Origin: Litorimonas haliclonae
GTDB lineage: Bacteria; Pseudomonadota; Alphaproteobacteria; Caulobacterales; Maricaulaceae
Reading direction: 5' to 3'
Assembly (NCBI RefSeq): GCF_965138505.1
Contig: NZ_CBCSCO010000002.1
Coordinates: forward strand, 496,001-560,000
DNA length: 64,000 nt
Below, one piece after another: positions 16,010-25,225 of this stretch. A model generated the notes under the pieces. That model had not been told where the DNA came from. It was given only the letters and a program-made list of their open reading frames with translations, and ran no database searches. A program made the translations under genes and the position numbers. The first letter of the stretch is position 1; every line of letters starts with the position of its first letter.

Positions 16010-17572
16010 TCAAATTTTTACATCCTTTAATTTCACAGTGCCTAAAATAAGTAGCGTAACGTTAAACATAATGAGAATAAAAAGGGCCGGAAGCCCGCCA
16101 AGATTAGAGAGCATTTTCACGCCTTCAATGCCCGATAAAGTCGTCATAATCCAAGCCGCAAATCCAACCACGAGAGCCCAAATAAGTTTAAGCGCTAAAT
16201 CTGTTTTCCGGGGTTTTGCGCGTTTTTCAGCTTGAGCAGGTCTGTCGCTGACCGCGTCGTCTTTTGTCGTCAGGTTAGAGATCACATCAAGGCTGGAATC
16301 CGCTGCGGTGACATAAGACAGAAAGGAGATAACGACAACGAAACCCGCCAAAGCGGTGGCAAAGGGAAGGTAATCCAGGACGCCATATAAAATGCGCTCC
16401 GGGCCAAGTCTTTCTAATATGTTGTTAAGGAGGTTGGGGGAACCGAGTTCTATATTGAGGGCCAATCCGCCAAAGATTGTCATCCAAATGACAGAGAATA
16501 AAGCCGGCAGGACGAGATTGACCAGAATATATTCTCTGACCGTGTAACCGCGTGAAATCTTTCCTAGAAACAAAGCGGCCAGAGGCGCCCAAGCCATCCA
16601 GTTTGCGAAATTAAATACGGTCCAACTTTTTAGCCAAGGGTCATTATCAAAAGGCGCGAGGGTGAGGGAGCGCGGGACGAATTCTTTGATATACTCCACA
16701 AATGATCTCCCCCCGAGGCTTAAAATTTCCCAAGTGGGGCCGGCAATCAGCGCGAAGACCATCAGAGCCAGAAACATTCTCGTATTGATGTCGGATAGAA
16801 CCCGAATGCCTTTGTGAAGACCGCTGGCGGAGGACAGGAAAAAAGCGCCGACAATCGCCAAGGCGACACAGCCCGTCAAAACGGGGCCGCTTACCAAAGA
16901 GGTGAGGCGGTCTATGCCGCCCGAAATGGTCAGAATTCCCGCGCCCAGACTGGCGGATAGTCCGAATAAAAGCGCCAATAAAGCCAGGCAATCAATTGCA
17001 TCGGCCCCTATTTTTGGGGCGGGGCGTCCTATCAAAGCCGCAATGGGGGCGGACAGCGAAAACGGCGTTTTGAGGTTATAATAGCAAATCGCAAAGGTCA
17101 GGCTCGGCACCGTATAAATAGCGTAAGGTGTAAACGACCAATGCATATAGAGCGACACCATCGAAAACTCGGCGGCTTCCGGCGAATTCGGCTCAATCGG
17201 CAAACCGCCCGGATTATAAAGATGATAGATCGGCTCGGCTGTTGCCCAGAATAAAATACCAATCGCAATCGTCGTCGTCAGCGTAATTGCCATCCAATTC
17301 CACCGCGATAATAAAGGAGTCGCGTTTTTTCCGCCAATCTTGACTTTCCCAAGAGGTGAAAGCGCCGCCCAGAGGCAGGTCAGAACAAAGGCAAAGGCGG
17401 CAATAGTGAACCCATTGGAGAATATATCCAAGATCCAGTCATTGAGACGCGTCGCGACCGTCAGAAACGCATCCGGACTAATCAGGCTGGTTATAACAAG
17501 CAGAACGAACAGGCTCAGCGGCGCCCAGAAAACAGTTCGGCGAATTGACGTCTCTCTCATTCCTATACCCAC
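16010..17572 (-). CDS. BCCT-family betaine/carnitine/choline-type transporter
   Basis: 520 aa with about 12 TM helices. Family blocks are GILFWATAEPIYHLYNP, MHWSFTPYAIYT and WMAWAPLAALFLGKISRGYTVREY, with FLSYVTAADSSLDV near the end. Imports quaternary ammonium compatible solutes with Na+ or H+. The canonical WxWWxSWxP binding helix is altered (FANWMAWAP), so the substrate may differ from betaine. Confidence 0.92.
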   Translation of the reverse strand: MGIGMRETSIRRTVFWAPLSLFVLLVITSLISPDAFLTVATRLNDWILDIFSNGFTIAAFAFVLTCLWAALSPLGKVKIGGKNATPLLSRWNWMAITLTTTIAIGILFWATAEPIYHLYNPGGLPIEPNSPEAAEFSMVSLYMHWSFTPYAIYTVPSLTFAICYYNLKTPFSLSAPIAALIGRPAPKIGADAIDCLALLALLFGLSASLGAGILTISGGIDRLTSLVSGPVLTGCVALAIVGAFFLSSASGLHKGIRVLSDINTRMFLALMVFALIAGPTWEILSLGGRSFVEYIKEFVPRSLTLAPFDNDPWLKSWTVFNFANWMAWAPLAALFLGKISRGYTVREYILVNLVLPALFSVIWMTIFGGLALNIELGSPNLLNNILERLGPERILYGVLDYLPFATALAGFVVVISFLSYVTAADSSLDVISNLTTKDDAVSDRPAQAEKRAKPRKTDLALKLIWALVVGFAAWIMTTLSGIEGVKMLSNLGGLPALFILIMFNVTLLILGTVKLKDVKI

Positions 17573-17782
17573 ATTGCGGCGCGGTCTTGGGTCCGAAAAT
17601 CAAGGCCAGACCCTACCTAGAAGCTACGCATTTATTTACAGAGGCGACAAGGGCCGATTTAATTTCGCCTTGCGGTCAGTCATCAGAAAATCGCAGGAAG
17701 CAGTCCAAATAGGCCTGCTGGTTTTCTGCATGCTCCCGAACGGCGTCGTCCATAACGTCTGAGGAATACGACGTATACAGTT

Positions 17783-18691
17783 CTATTCGATTCGCTGCCA
17801 CGGCGGTTGTTTCCCTATATGTTCAATCAGGAAGTCAATGAGCGCTCTGACCTTTGGCGATATTACATTTGACTTAGGATAAACTAGCCAAAGACCCGTT
17901 TCGTCATCTATTGTATATTCGGGCAAGATATGGACGAGTGTACCTGACTCAAGTTCTTTCCAAATATTCCAGATCGAGCTCACGGATATACCACCCCCCG
18001 CGATAGTTGCCAGTTTGAGACTTAATCCGTCATCCAAAATTAAACGGCAATTGTGATCATCAGGGTCGAGTGTCGCTACTTTGCCTTTAGGGCCGGTAAT
18101 CACCCGCTGGCCCAAATTAAAGGCGATGAACCTGTGTCCTTCTAGCTCCTCGGGTGAGTTGGGTGTTCCGTTTTGGGCGAGGTAGCCGGGGGACGCACAG
18201 AGTATGCGAGTATCATCTGTGAGTTTGCGGGCTTTCAAACTACTATCTTCTAGAGCCATGGCCCTGAGAGCAAGGTCAAAGCTGCCGTCGATGAGGTCGA
18301 GTGCCGTATCGGATAATCGTAGGTCGAGCTTGATGAGCGGATAACGCGCCAAAAAATCCGGCAATAAGGGAATGATAAAGCTTTGTGCAAAAGTACTGGA
18401 GGCGGCAAAGCGTAATTTTCCGCTAGGTTCGGTTTCTCCTTTTCCCAGAGCCGCGAAAGCTGCATCTTCTTGCGCAATGATCTCTTGGGCGAAGGGGAGA
18501 AAATCTTGCCCTTCAATAGACAGGGACACTTTTCGGGTAGTGCGGTGTAATAAATCCGCCCCCAAAGCAGTCTCCAATTTCGCGAGCTTGTTGCTGGCAA
18601 CGGCGGGGGCCATACCAAGCATTCGCCCGGCGGCGCTGATATTAAGTCTGTCCGCTGCAATCACGAACAGGCGCAAGGCATCTGTATCCAT
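17783..18691 (-). CDS. LysR-family transcriptional regulator
   Basis: 302 aa. N-terminal winged HTH (LRLFVIAADRLNISAAGRMLGMAPAVASNKLAKLE), then the periplasmic-binding-protein-like effector domain. Divergent from the DUF4437 cupin gene across a 103-bp gap, the classic arrangement for a LysR regulator and its target. The downstream quinone reductase may be in the same regulon. Confidence 0.93.
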   Translation of the reverse strand: MDTDALRLFVIAADRLNISAAGRMLGMAPAVASNKLAKLETALGADLLHRTTRKVSLSIEGQDFLPFAQEIIAQEDAAFAALGKGETEPSGKLRFAASSTFAQSFIIPLLPDFLARYPLIKLDLRLSDTALDLIDGSFDLALRAMALEDSSLKARKLTDDTRILCASPGYLAQNGTPNSPEELEGHRFIAFNLGQRVITGPKGKVATLDPDDHNCRLILDDGLSLKLATIAGGGISVSSIWNIWKELESGTLVHILPEYTIDDETGLWLVYPKSNVISPKVRALIDFLIEHIGKQPPWQRIE

Positions 18692-18794
18692 ATATTATAT
18701 CCATTTCACGAATACTGAACTATATTATGCCGACTTTATTTAAAAAACAAAAGTGATAAATCTGGATAATCGAATACTTTAAGAGGCTTATCGA

Positions 18795-19691
18795 ATGGCT
18801 AACCGTTCAACATTTTCAACAATTGCAAGCACAACAACACTATTAGGGCTTCTCGCAACACTTTTGGGAAGCGCTGCAGTCTCGGCACAGGACATCAGTC
18901 CAGCAGCAGAAGTTGTTCTCGGGTCGGATCTCACCTTTGTGCCGTTAAACCCCGCCCGCGGCGACGCGGCCCCTCAGGCAGGGGTTCTTTGGGGTGATAT
19001 AAAAAGAAATGTCCCGAGCGGCGTGCTTCTCAAATTCGCAGACGGTTTCTCATCGCCTCCGCACATTCATAACATCACTTATAGAGCTGTTGTCATTGAA
19101 GGAGCCGTTCACAATGATGACCCGAATGCAGAGGAAATGTGGATGGGAGCTGGCTCCTATTGGACACAGCCCGCTGGTGAATCGCATATTACAGCAGGCG
19201 CAAATGGGAGCGGGGCAACAGCTTTTCTGGAAATATTAGAAGGCCCATATTTAGTTCAACCCGCAGAGGAAGCTCTCGACAATGGTGAACGTCCGATAAA
19301 TATGGACGCTAGCAATATCGTCTGGCTCGATGCCGCAGATGTAACCTGGGCCTATAAACCCACGAATGACGAGATTGAAACCGCTCCCAAAATGGCCTTT
19401 CTCTGGGGGTCGGTAGAAAATGATGAAAAGAACGGTACGTTTTTAAAGTTACCGGCTGGCTATGACGGAACCTTGACAGGCAATGATGCCTGGTTGCGCG
19501 CGGTCGTAATCAGGGGAGAAATCAATCATCAACTCCCGGACGCTTCCAAAAGCCGTGAATTGGAACCGGGTAGCTATTTTGGCGCGGAAGGCGATATTCG
19601 CCACCATATTTCCTGCGGAACCGGACAGGACTGTACGCTCTATATAAGTACAGAGGGCCGCTACGCTATCGCGGACAGCCACAAAGGATAG
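18795..19691 (+). CDS. Exported DUF4437 bicupin protein
   Basis: 298 aa with a signal peptide (cleavage after VSAQ, around residue 32) and two cupin repeats. The first has the metal-type motif PPHIHNITYRAVVIEG and the second WLRAVVIRGEINHQL. Family of unknown substrate, often next to LysR regulators. About 107 bp separate it from the quinone reductase gene on the same strand. Confidence 0.85.
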   Translation: MANRSTFSTIASTTTLLGLLATLLGSAAVSAQDISPAAEVVLGSDLTFVPLNPARGDAAPQAGVLWGDIKRNVPSGVLLKFADGFSSPPHIHNITYRAVVIEGAVHNDDPNAEEMWMGAGSYWTQPAGESHITAGANGSGATAFLEILEGPYLVQPAEEALDNGERPINMDASNIVWLDAADVTWAYKPTNDEIETAPKMAFLWGSVENDEKNGTFLKLPAGYDGTLTGNDAWLRAVVIRGEINHQLPDASKSRELEPGSYFGAEGDIRHHISCGTGQDCTLYISTEGRYAIADSHKG

Positions 19692-19798
19692 AAAGTATCA
19701 AATCTCGAGTGGAGACGGAGAATGCTCAATCGTATTTTTCTGACCATTTCGTGAACACCTCACACCAACATCAAACACTATTTTATTAGGAGACTCCC

Positions 19799-20788
19799 AT
19801 GAAAGTCATGGCTCTAAACAACTACGGCGAAACCGCAAAATTCGAAACAGCCGATATATCCAAGCCAGAAGCTAAGCCCGGCCACGTAATCGTCAAAGTG
19901 TCTGCGACCAGTGTAAATACTGTCGACACCATGATCCGCGCTATGGGGCAGGAGCAACTCCCATTTGCGCCGGACCTGCCCGCAGTTCTCGGGATGGATT
20001 TCGCAGGGACCATTGAAAGCGTTGGCGAAAACGTAACCGAGTTCTCTCCAGGGGATGAGGTCTACGGTTGCGCAGGCGGTCTGGCAGATTTGCAAGGGGC
20101 CCTCGCGGAATACATGCCCGCGGATGCTCGCTTAATTGCCCATAAGCCAAAATCCCTGACCATGCGCGAAGCGGCAGCGTTGCCCCTCGTCGGCATCACG
20201 GCATATGAAGGGTTAAAACGTGCGGGAGCCGACGAAGGCAAAAAGCTGCTGGTCCATGGCGGTACAGGCGGTGTCGGTCATTTGGCCGTGCAGCTCGCTA
20301 AACAGTTTGGCGCAGAAGTTTATACAACCGTCGGCGCGGATGCAGAGTTCGAGATTGTAGAAGGATATGGCGCAACCGCAATTAATTATAAAAAGGATGA
20401 GGTCGCGGATTATGTTGCCAAGCACACTGGCGGGTCAGGATTCGACGTTGTATTTGATACCGTTGGCGGAGAAAATTTGCCAAAATCATTTGAAGCGGCT
20501 GCGCTTAACGGCAATGTTGCCACCACCGTGTCCTTGCTGGAACTCGACTTAAGCCCTGTGCATTTTAAAGGCCTGTCCTTACACGTGGTCTTTATGCTCA
20601 TCCAGATGTTGCATGATTTCCAACGGGACGCGCATAAAGAGATTTTGACTGACATTGCAAGAATTGTAGATGCAGGCGCACTCAAGCCTTTATTGGATGA
20701 TACCGAGTTCACATTGGAAGAAGCAGGGCAAGCTCATGAGCGCTTAACAAGTGGGCAGGCAACGGGAAAAGTGGTGATTAGTGTCTAG
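19799..20788 (+). CDS. Zinc-independent NADPH:quinone reductase-like medium-chain dehydrogenase
   Basis: 329 aa MDR-superfamily protein (QOR group). GroES-like N-terminal domain with DFAGTIESVG, then a Rossmann domain with VHGGTGGVGHLAVQLAKQFGAEVYTTVG. The catalytic-zinc Cys/His set is absent, as usual in quinone reductases. AGGAG precedes the ATG. Follows the cupin gene and may be co-regulated by the LysR protein. Confidence 0.92.
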   Translation: MKVMALNNYGETAKFETADISKPEAKPGHVIVKVSATSVNTVDTMIRAMGQEQLPFAPDLPAVLGMDFAGTIESVGENVTEFSPGDEVYGCAGGLADLQGALAEYMPADARLIAHKPKSLTMREAAALPLVGITAYEGLKRAGADEGKKLLVHGGTGGVGHLAVQLAKQFGAEVYTTVGADAEFEIVEGYGATAINYKKDEVADYVAKHTGGSGFDVVFDTVGGENLPKSFEAAALNGNVATTVSLLELDLSPVHFKGLSLHVVFMLIQMLHDFQRDAHKEILTDIARIVDAGALKPLLDDTEFTLEEAGQAHERLTSGQATGKVVISV

Positions 20789-20875
20789 TTTTAACCAACT
20801 AGGATTTGTTTGAATTGCGCATTAGCTACAAAGCCGCTCAACGAAGGTCGGGTTTGGGGGAGTTCCTCCAAACTC

Positions 20876-21331
20876 CTAATTTGCGCCGAGGCCCTCATGC
20901 GGGCTGTCTAGGACGAAAGCCGGGATGTCTATGTCGTAGCTCTCGCCGTCCGGTGATTCGACGCGGTATGTGCCGAGCATCATGCCGGACGGGGCCGTGA
21001 GCGGTGCGCCGCTTGTGTAGCGAAAGACTTCGCCGGATTTGATTGTGGGCTGTTCGCCGACGACGCCTGCGCCGCGGACTTCTTGAACTTGGCCGCGGCT
21101 ATCCGCGATTTGCCAGAACCGTCCGGTCACTTGCAGGTCTTTCTCGCCCTGATTGTCGATTTCGACGGTATAGGCCCAGATAAAACGGGAGTCGGAGACG
21201 GAGGATTGTTCGGCAAGAAATTCAGGTTCGACGCGGACAATGACGTCTTTAGTGCGTTGCTCAAACATAGGAGAGGCCACTGTCTCGTCCACTTTGATGC
21301 TGCTCGAAAGGGCCGAATCTATTCTCGCCAT
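20876..21331 (-). CDS. apaG: ApaG-domain protein
   Basis: 151 aa, with a strong GAGGAG before the ATG at 21331. An internal Met22 would give the usual ~130-aa form. The ApaG/fibronectin-like fold is shown by FIWAYTVEIDNQGEKDLQVTGRFWQIAD, GEQPTIKSGEVFRYTSGAPL and MLGTYRVES. Function is uncertain in bacteria; it has been linked to Co2+/Mg2+ homeostasis and to polyphosphate or nucleotide binding. Confidence 0.95.
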   Translation of the reverse strand: MARIDSALSSSIKVDETVASPMFEQRTKDVIVRVEPEFLAEQSSVSDSRFIWAYTVEIDNQGEKDLQVTGRFWQIADSRGQVQEVRGAGVVGEQPTIKSGEVFRYTSGAPLTAPSGMMLGTYRVESPDGESYDIDIPAFVLDSPHEGLGAN

Positions 21332-21498
21332 ACCCCCACTCCTCTTATTTTACGCCCGGAGCCTTTATCGGTCCGTGACGCCTCTCTCTAACCTGACAAT
21401 GCGGTCTGTCTTCGCGACTCGCAAGGGATTTACCCACTATCCCCCAAAAATTTACAGTCTTTTCTTGTCAGACGCGAATAGCGTGCTACCTCAAATCC

Positions 21499-22542
21499 AT
21501 GCAAAAGGGCATTCTTCCACAGCAGGCCATTAAGGGCCTGATAGATGACGGAGTCATCATGCAAACCGCGTCCGGACAAGGCCGCGCGGGGGGCGTGGAA
21601 GGCGATTTGCCGCCTCTGGTTCAACCCGCCAGCCTCGATTTACAGCTTGGCACAACTGCTTACCGGATGCGGGCGAGTTACTTGCCGGGCAAGGGCGAAA
21701 CGATTGAAGATACGCTCGGCGCGCTGTGCCTACATTCTATCGATATTTCCAACGGTGCCGTTTTAGAGACGGGCTGTGTTTACCTGATTCCTTTAAAAGA
21801 GGCTTTGGCTCTGCCGAAGGACTTAAGCGCGGCGGCCAATCCGAAAAGCTCGACCGGACGGTTAGATGTATTCACTCGCGTGATTTGCGACGGGGCGACG
21901 CGGTTTGACGCGGTGCCGAGCGGTTACCACGGGCCGCTTTATGTCGAAGTGGCCCCGCGGACTTTTCCGATATTGGTACGGCCAGGCGACCGTCTGGTAC
22001 AGCTGCGTTTTCGCTCTGGTGAGCCGCACGTTCTTAATACTCAAACGGTCAGCATTGACCTGAAAGGCGTAGACGAGAGCGGGATTGTCGGCTGGCGCGC
22101 GCGGCGTCATTCCGGCCTCGTCGATTTGCGCGACATTGCAGGGCATAATGCTCGAGATTACTGGGAGCCATTGACCGCGCCGGACGGGCAGCTCGTGCTG
22201 GACCCCGAAGAATTTTACATTCTCGCAAGCCAAGAGGCCGTGTCTATCCCGCAGGATCAGGCCGCCGAAATGGCGCCGATTGCGCCGGAAATCGGTGAGT
22301 TCCGCGCCCATTACGCAGGCTTTTTCGACCCGGGTTTCGGGCTCGATGAGGCCGGCGGTCAGGGCAGCCGCGCTGTGCTGGAAGTGCGCGGACGCGACGT
22401 GCCGTTTCTTTTGCGGCACGGGCAATCCGTGGCGAAGCTGGTCTTTGAACCGTTGAGCGAAAAACCCGCCGGACTATACGGCGGCGAAGGCTCCCATTAT
22501 CAATCCCAAGGCTTGCGTTTATCCAAACACTTTGCTCTTTAA
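21499..22542 (+). CDS. dcd: dCTP deaminase, long alphaproteobacterial form
   Basis: 347 aa, about twice the length of E. coli Dcd. It contains two dUTPase-like repeats: VQPASLDLQLGTTAYRM, NPKSSTGRLDVFTRVI and DAVPSGYHGPLYVEVAPRTFPI in the first, and EFRAHYAGFFDPGFG and RAVLEVRGRDVPFLLRHGQ in the second. Deaminates dCTP to dUTP for thymidylate synthesis. Divergent from apaG. Confidence 0.92.
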   Translation: MQKGILPQQAIKGLIDDGVIMQTASGQGRAGGVEGDLPPLVQPASLDLQLGTTAYRMRASYLPGKGETIEDTLGALCLHSIDISNGAVLETGCVYLIPLKEALALPKDLSAAANPKSSTGRLDVFTRVICDGATRFDAVPSGYHGPLYVEVAPRTFPILVRPGDRLVQLRFRSGEPHVLNTQTVSIDLKGVDESGIVGWRARRHSGLVDLRDIAGHNARDYWEPLTAPDGQLVLDPEEFYILASQEAVSIPQDQAAEMAPIAPEIGEFRAHYAGFFDPGFGLDEAGGQGSRAVLEVRGRDVPFLLRHGQSVAKLVFEPLSEKPAGLYGGEGSHYQSQGLRLSKHFAL

Positions 22543-22557
22543 GGCATTTTCTTAGGT

Positions 22558-23505
22558 TCAAATGTCTTCTTGGCGATCTACCGTCAAGGAAAAGTCCTGC
22601 ACCCGCCAATCCATGACCTGAACGATCTGCATGGCTTCGCGCATTTTTTCAGGGGGTATGGGGTCTGTATTTGCAGTTTTTACAACGCCATCTCCAAAAA
22701 TAAGATGGCCGTGTTCGTAAAGTCTTACGCGGGCCCGCTCTATCCAGTCGATGCGTTCGAGTTCTGTCTCAATTTGCTTATGAAGGTCGAGATAGTTGTC
22801 ATCTAACGAGGTCGGCGCCCGATTTATAAGTCCAGTCACCGCATCCTTACTTTGTTTCCACCCGTCTTTGACAATATCAAGGGAGATTAACGCGGCCGCG
22901 CCAGCGTCAGCCCACCACCACCCCATACCTACGCCCAAAACGCCGCCTATCGCAGCGACGGCCGTCATCCAGTCCGCCTTGTTCATCTTGCCGTCCGTAA
23001 TCAAAATTTTATCGTGCAAAGTTTCTGCATATTTGATCTTTGCGCGGCCAAGAATTACCGGCGGGAAAGTTCCCCAGAGCAATACGAGGATCATCCACCA
23101 CCCCAACCATGCGTCTTTCCCGAAAAACTCTTTCATCCCTATCGTCGGGTGTTCGCGTCCACCCAATTTGATGAGGGCATCTACCAGTAAATATGTGCCC
23201 ATACAGAGGAGAGCGAGAGCCGCACATAGAAACAGTACGGAAACTACTCGGTGAAACCCATAAGGGTAATGTTCTGAGGGCGGACGCCAACAAATCCGGG
23301 ATCCAACTAGAAAACAAATAGGCGGGATTAAGCTAAGACAGTCTTCAATCCACGCCGTCTTCATTGTTTGGGACGCCCCCATAACTAAATACATTAGAAT
23401 TATAACGCTGATGAGATAAGCGATTGAAATCCATTCAAGACGCCGGGCTTTCTGCATTGCGGCCCGTTGCGTCTCGCTGAATTCATATTGGGGCGCCAAT
23501 TTCAT
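22558..23505 (-). CDS. Divergent cation-diffusion-facilitator family protein
   Basis: 315 aa with five to six TM helices and a C-terminal cytoplasmic domain. The fold and the GFHRVVSV and NKADWMTAVAAIGGVLG regions fit CDF proteins. The canonical HxxxD metal sites are changed (KTAWIEDCLS in TM2, KADWM in TM5), so zinc transport is doubtful. ATGA overlap with the upstream binding-protein gene indicates translational coupling. Confidence 0.75.
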   Translation of the reverse strand: MKLAPQYEFSETQRAAMQKARRLEWISIAYLISVIILMYLVMGASQTMKTAWIEDCLSLIPPICFLVGSRICWRPPSEHYPYGFHRVVSVLFLCAALALLCMGTYLLVDALIKLGGREHPTIGMKEFFGKDAWLGWWMILVLLWGTFPPVILGRAKIKYAETLHDKILITDGKMNKADWMTAVAAIGGVLGVGMGWWWADAGAAALISLDIVKDGWKQSKDAVTGLINRAPTSLDDNYLDLHKQIETELERIDWIERARVRLYEHGHLIFGDGVVKTANTDPIPPEKMREAMQIVQVMDWRVQDFSLTVDRQEDI

Positions 23506-24035
23506 TCGCGCGCCTCATTTTGACTGTTTTGGGTCAACCCATCTTTGCGCGATTTCAGAAATGTTTCCAATGTAGTCACGAGTTGGTTTTCACCTGGAGC
23601 GATTGCCATCACATGGCCGCCGGTCTCTTGATTCTGAACAGCGGAATAGGGTCGCGTAAATCCGACCTCTTTTTTTCGTGGACTACTTTGGGTTAGCCCG
23701 CCGATGACGATATCCAACTCATGATGGACAAGTTTTTCCACCGCTTCGGCCTCGGACAGAAAGGTCCATTGTGGAGTTGCCCCCAAGCTCGCGGAAAATT
23801 CCCTGAGGAGTTCAACCTCAATCCCTTGCGGCCCCATTTGGTCGTCAACGACCCAAGGAGCATGCTCAATTAACCCGACGCGAATTAATTGGTTTTCTTG
23901 AATTGTGTCCGAAGTGCCATTGACGTCCTTTGGATAATCCTCGCAAGCGGATAAAAATAAAAGCGCAATGCAGGCAGACACCTTTGCCGCTAACTTTTTT
24001 AGATCGAGGGTTCCAATAGTCGCAGGTTTCACCAT
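23502..24035 (-). CDS. Short family-3 solute-binding lipoprotein
   Basis: 177 aa. Lipobox LLFLSAC places it on the periplasmic face of a membrane. The domain matches family-3 amino-acid-binding proteins (IRVGLIEHAPWV, GIEVELLREFSASLG, LVHHELDIVIGGLT, VGFTRPYS). It stops after about 130 domain residues instead of about 220, so the second lobe is largely missing. Coupled by ATGA to the CDF gene: possibly a sensor or metal-delivery partner rather than an ABC component. Confidence 0.75.
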   Translation of the reverse strand: MVKPATIGTLDLKKLAAKVSACIALLFLSACEDYPKDVNGTSDTIQENQLIRVGLIEHAPWVVDDQMGPQGIEVELLREFSASLGATPQWTFLSEAEAVEKLVHHELDIVIGGLTQSSPRKKEVGFTRPYSAVQNQETGGHVMAIAPGENQLVTTLETFLKSRKDGLTQNSQNEARE

Positions 24036-24052
24036 GCCGCTCCCGGACCAAC

Positions 24053-25003
24053 TTAGCCGCCTATGATAGTTCCGCCGTTTGGATGGATCACTTGCCCCGT
24101 CATATAGCTGGCATCTTGTGAGGCGAGGAAGATGTAGCTTGGAGCGACTTCGTCTGGTTGGCCGGCACGGCCCATCGGTGAGTGCTCTCCGAACTCCTGG
24201 ACCTGCTCTGCATTAAATGATGCTGGGATAAGAGGGGTCCAAATCGGGCCTGGGGCCACTGCGTTCACGCGGATTTTCTTTTCTGTCAAATTAGAGGCGA
24301 GGGAGCGAGTGAAACCCACTATCGCGCCTTTGGTGGCGCCGTAGTCCATCAATACATCTTTACCTCGATAGGCAACAATAGAGGCTGTATTGATGATGCT
24401 ATCACCTTCCGTCAGGTGCGGCAAAGCGGCCTGCGATAGAAAAAATAAGCCGAAGAAATTCGTGTCAAATGTTCGGCGTAATTGATCTTCGCTTATATCC
24501 AGAAGATTTTCCTGAACGTGTTGCTCGGCAGCATTATTTACCAATATATTTAAACTGCCTAATTCGCTTACGGTTTTCGCCACGGCATCATTGCAAAATT
24601 GCTTTTCAGCTATGTCGCCCTTTATCGCCAGAGCTTTGCGACCCTCGGCTTCGATGTGTTCCACGGTAACCCGCGCATCTTCTTCTTCGTCCAAATAGAT
24701 AAAAGCCACGTCTGCCCCTTCTTTGGCAAATCCAATTGCCGTGGCCCGGCCAATACCACTGTCGCCGCCGCTGATAAGAGCAACTTTTCCCTCAAGTTTC
24801 CCAGCTGCCTGGTAATTCTTCATGAAGGAATCCGGGGGAGGTATCATTTCATGTTCATCACCTGGTTGGTGTGATTGATGTTGCGCTGGTCGAGTATCGT
24901 CGACGGCTGCTTCCCCCGGTGTCCAAGAAGGAGGATCACTCGCGGGGAACGATTCATCAAGCGCTTCATCTACTTCTATTTCTTTTCGCTTTCGTGACGT
25001 CAT
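24053..25003 (-). CDS. Short-chain dehydrogenase/reductase, YghA/GsiB-like
   Basis: 316 aa SDR. An N-terminal acidic extension of about 60 residues (ALDESFPASDPPSWTPG is typical of stress-induced SDRs) precedes the Rossmann motif ALISGGDSGIGRATAIG. Then come NNAAEQ, catalytic Ser in INTASIVAYRG, and the YGATK catalytic Tyr/Lys. NAD(P)-dependent; substrate unknown. Relatives often belong to the general stress response. Confidence 0.92.
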   Translation of the reverse strand: MTSRKRKEIEVDEALDESFPASDPPSWTPGEAAVDDTRPAQHQSHQPGDEHEMIPPPDSFMKNYQAAGKLEGKVALISGGDSGIGRATAIGFAKEGADVAFIYLDEEEDARVTVEHIEAEGRKALAIKGDIAEKQFCNDAVAKTVSELGSLNILVNNAAEQHVQENLLDISEDQLRRTFDTNFFGLFFLSQAALPHLTEGDSIINTASIVAYRGKDVLMDYGATKGAIVGFTRSLASNLTEKKIRVNAVAPGPIWTPLIPASFNAEQVQEFGEHSPMGRAGQPDEVAPSYIFLASQDASYMTGQVIHPNGGTIIGG

Positions 25004-25225
25004 CAGGATATATCCTTATCGTGGAATTATTCTAAATTAACACACGTGAATAAAGATTAGTTCCAGTGGGTGTCGGTTGATCCGCTACTTGCGGAACCTG
25101 TCCCGAGTTAAACGAGCCTACGCAACGTAGTTTTCTGGATATCCCTGTGTCTTGCCACTCAAAGCCTTAACTTCACAATTTGGGGAGCGCTAAGGACAAG
25201 GGGAAGACAATTTTGCGGTAGTCAA

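Noticed and set aside
17676..17753. 25-codon minus-strand frame (MDDAVREHAENQQAYLDCFLRFSDD) between the BCCT and LysR genes
   Set aside because: Residue composition is protein-like, but there is no ribosome site or context; probably a remnant or chance frame.
25004..25100. GGAAC...GTT pair upstream of the SDR gene on the minus strand as an EcfG promoter
   Set aside because: The spacer is 18 nt and the -10 side is poor; weaker than the two matches near 60-61 kb.
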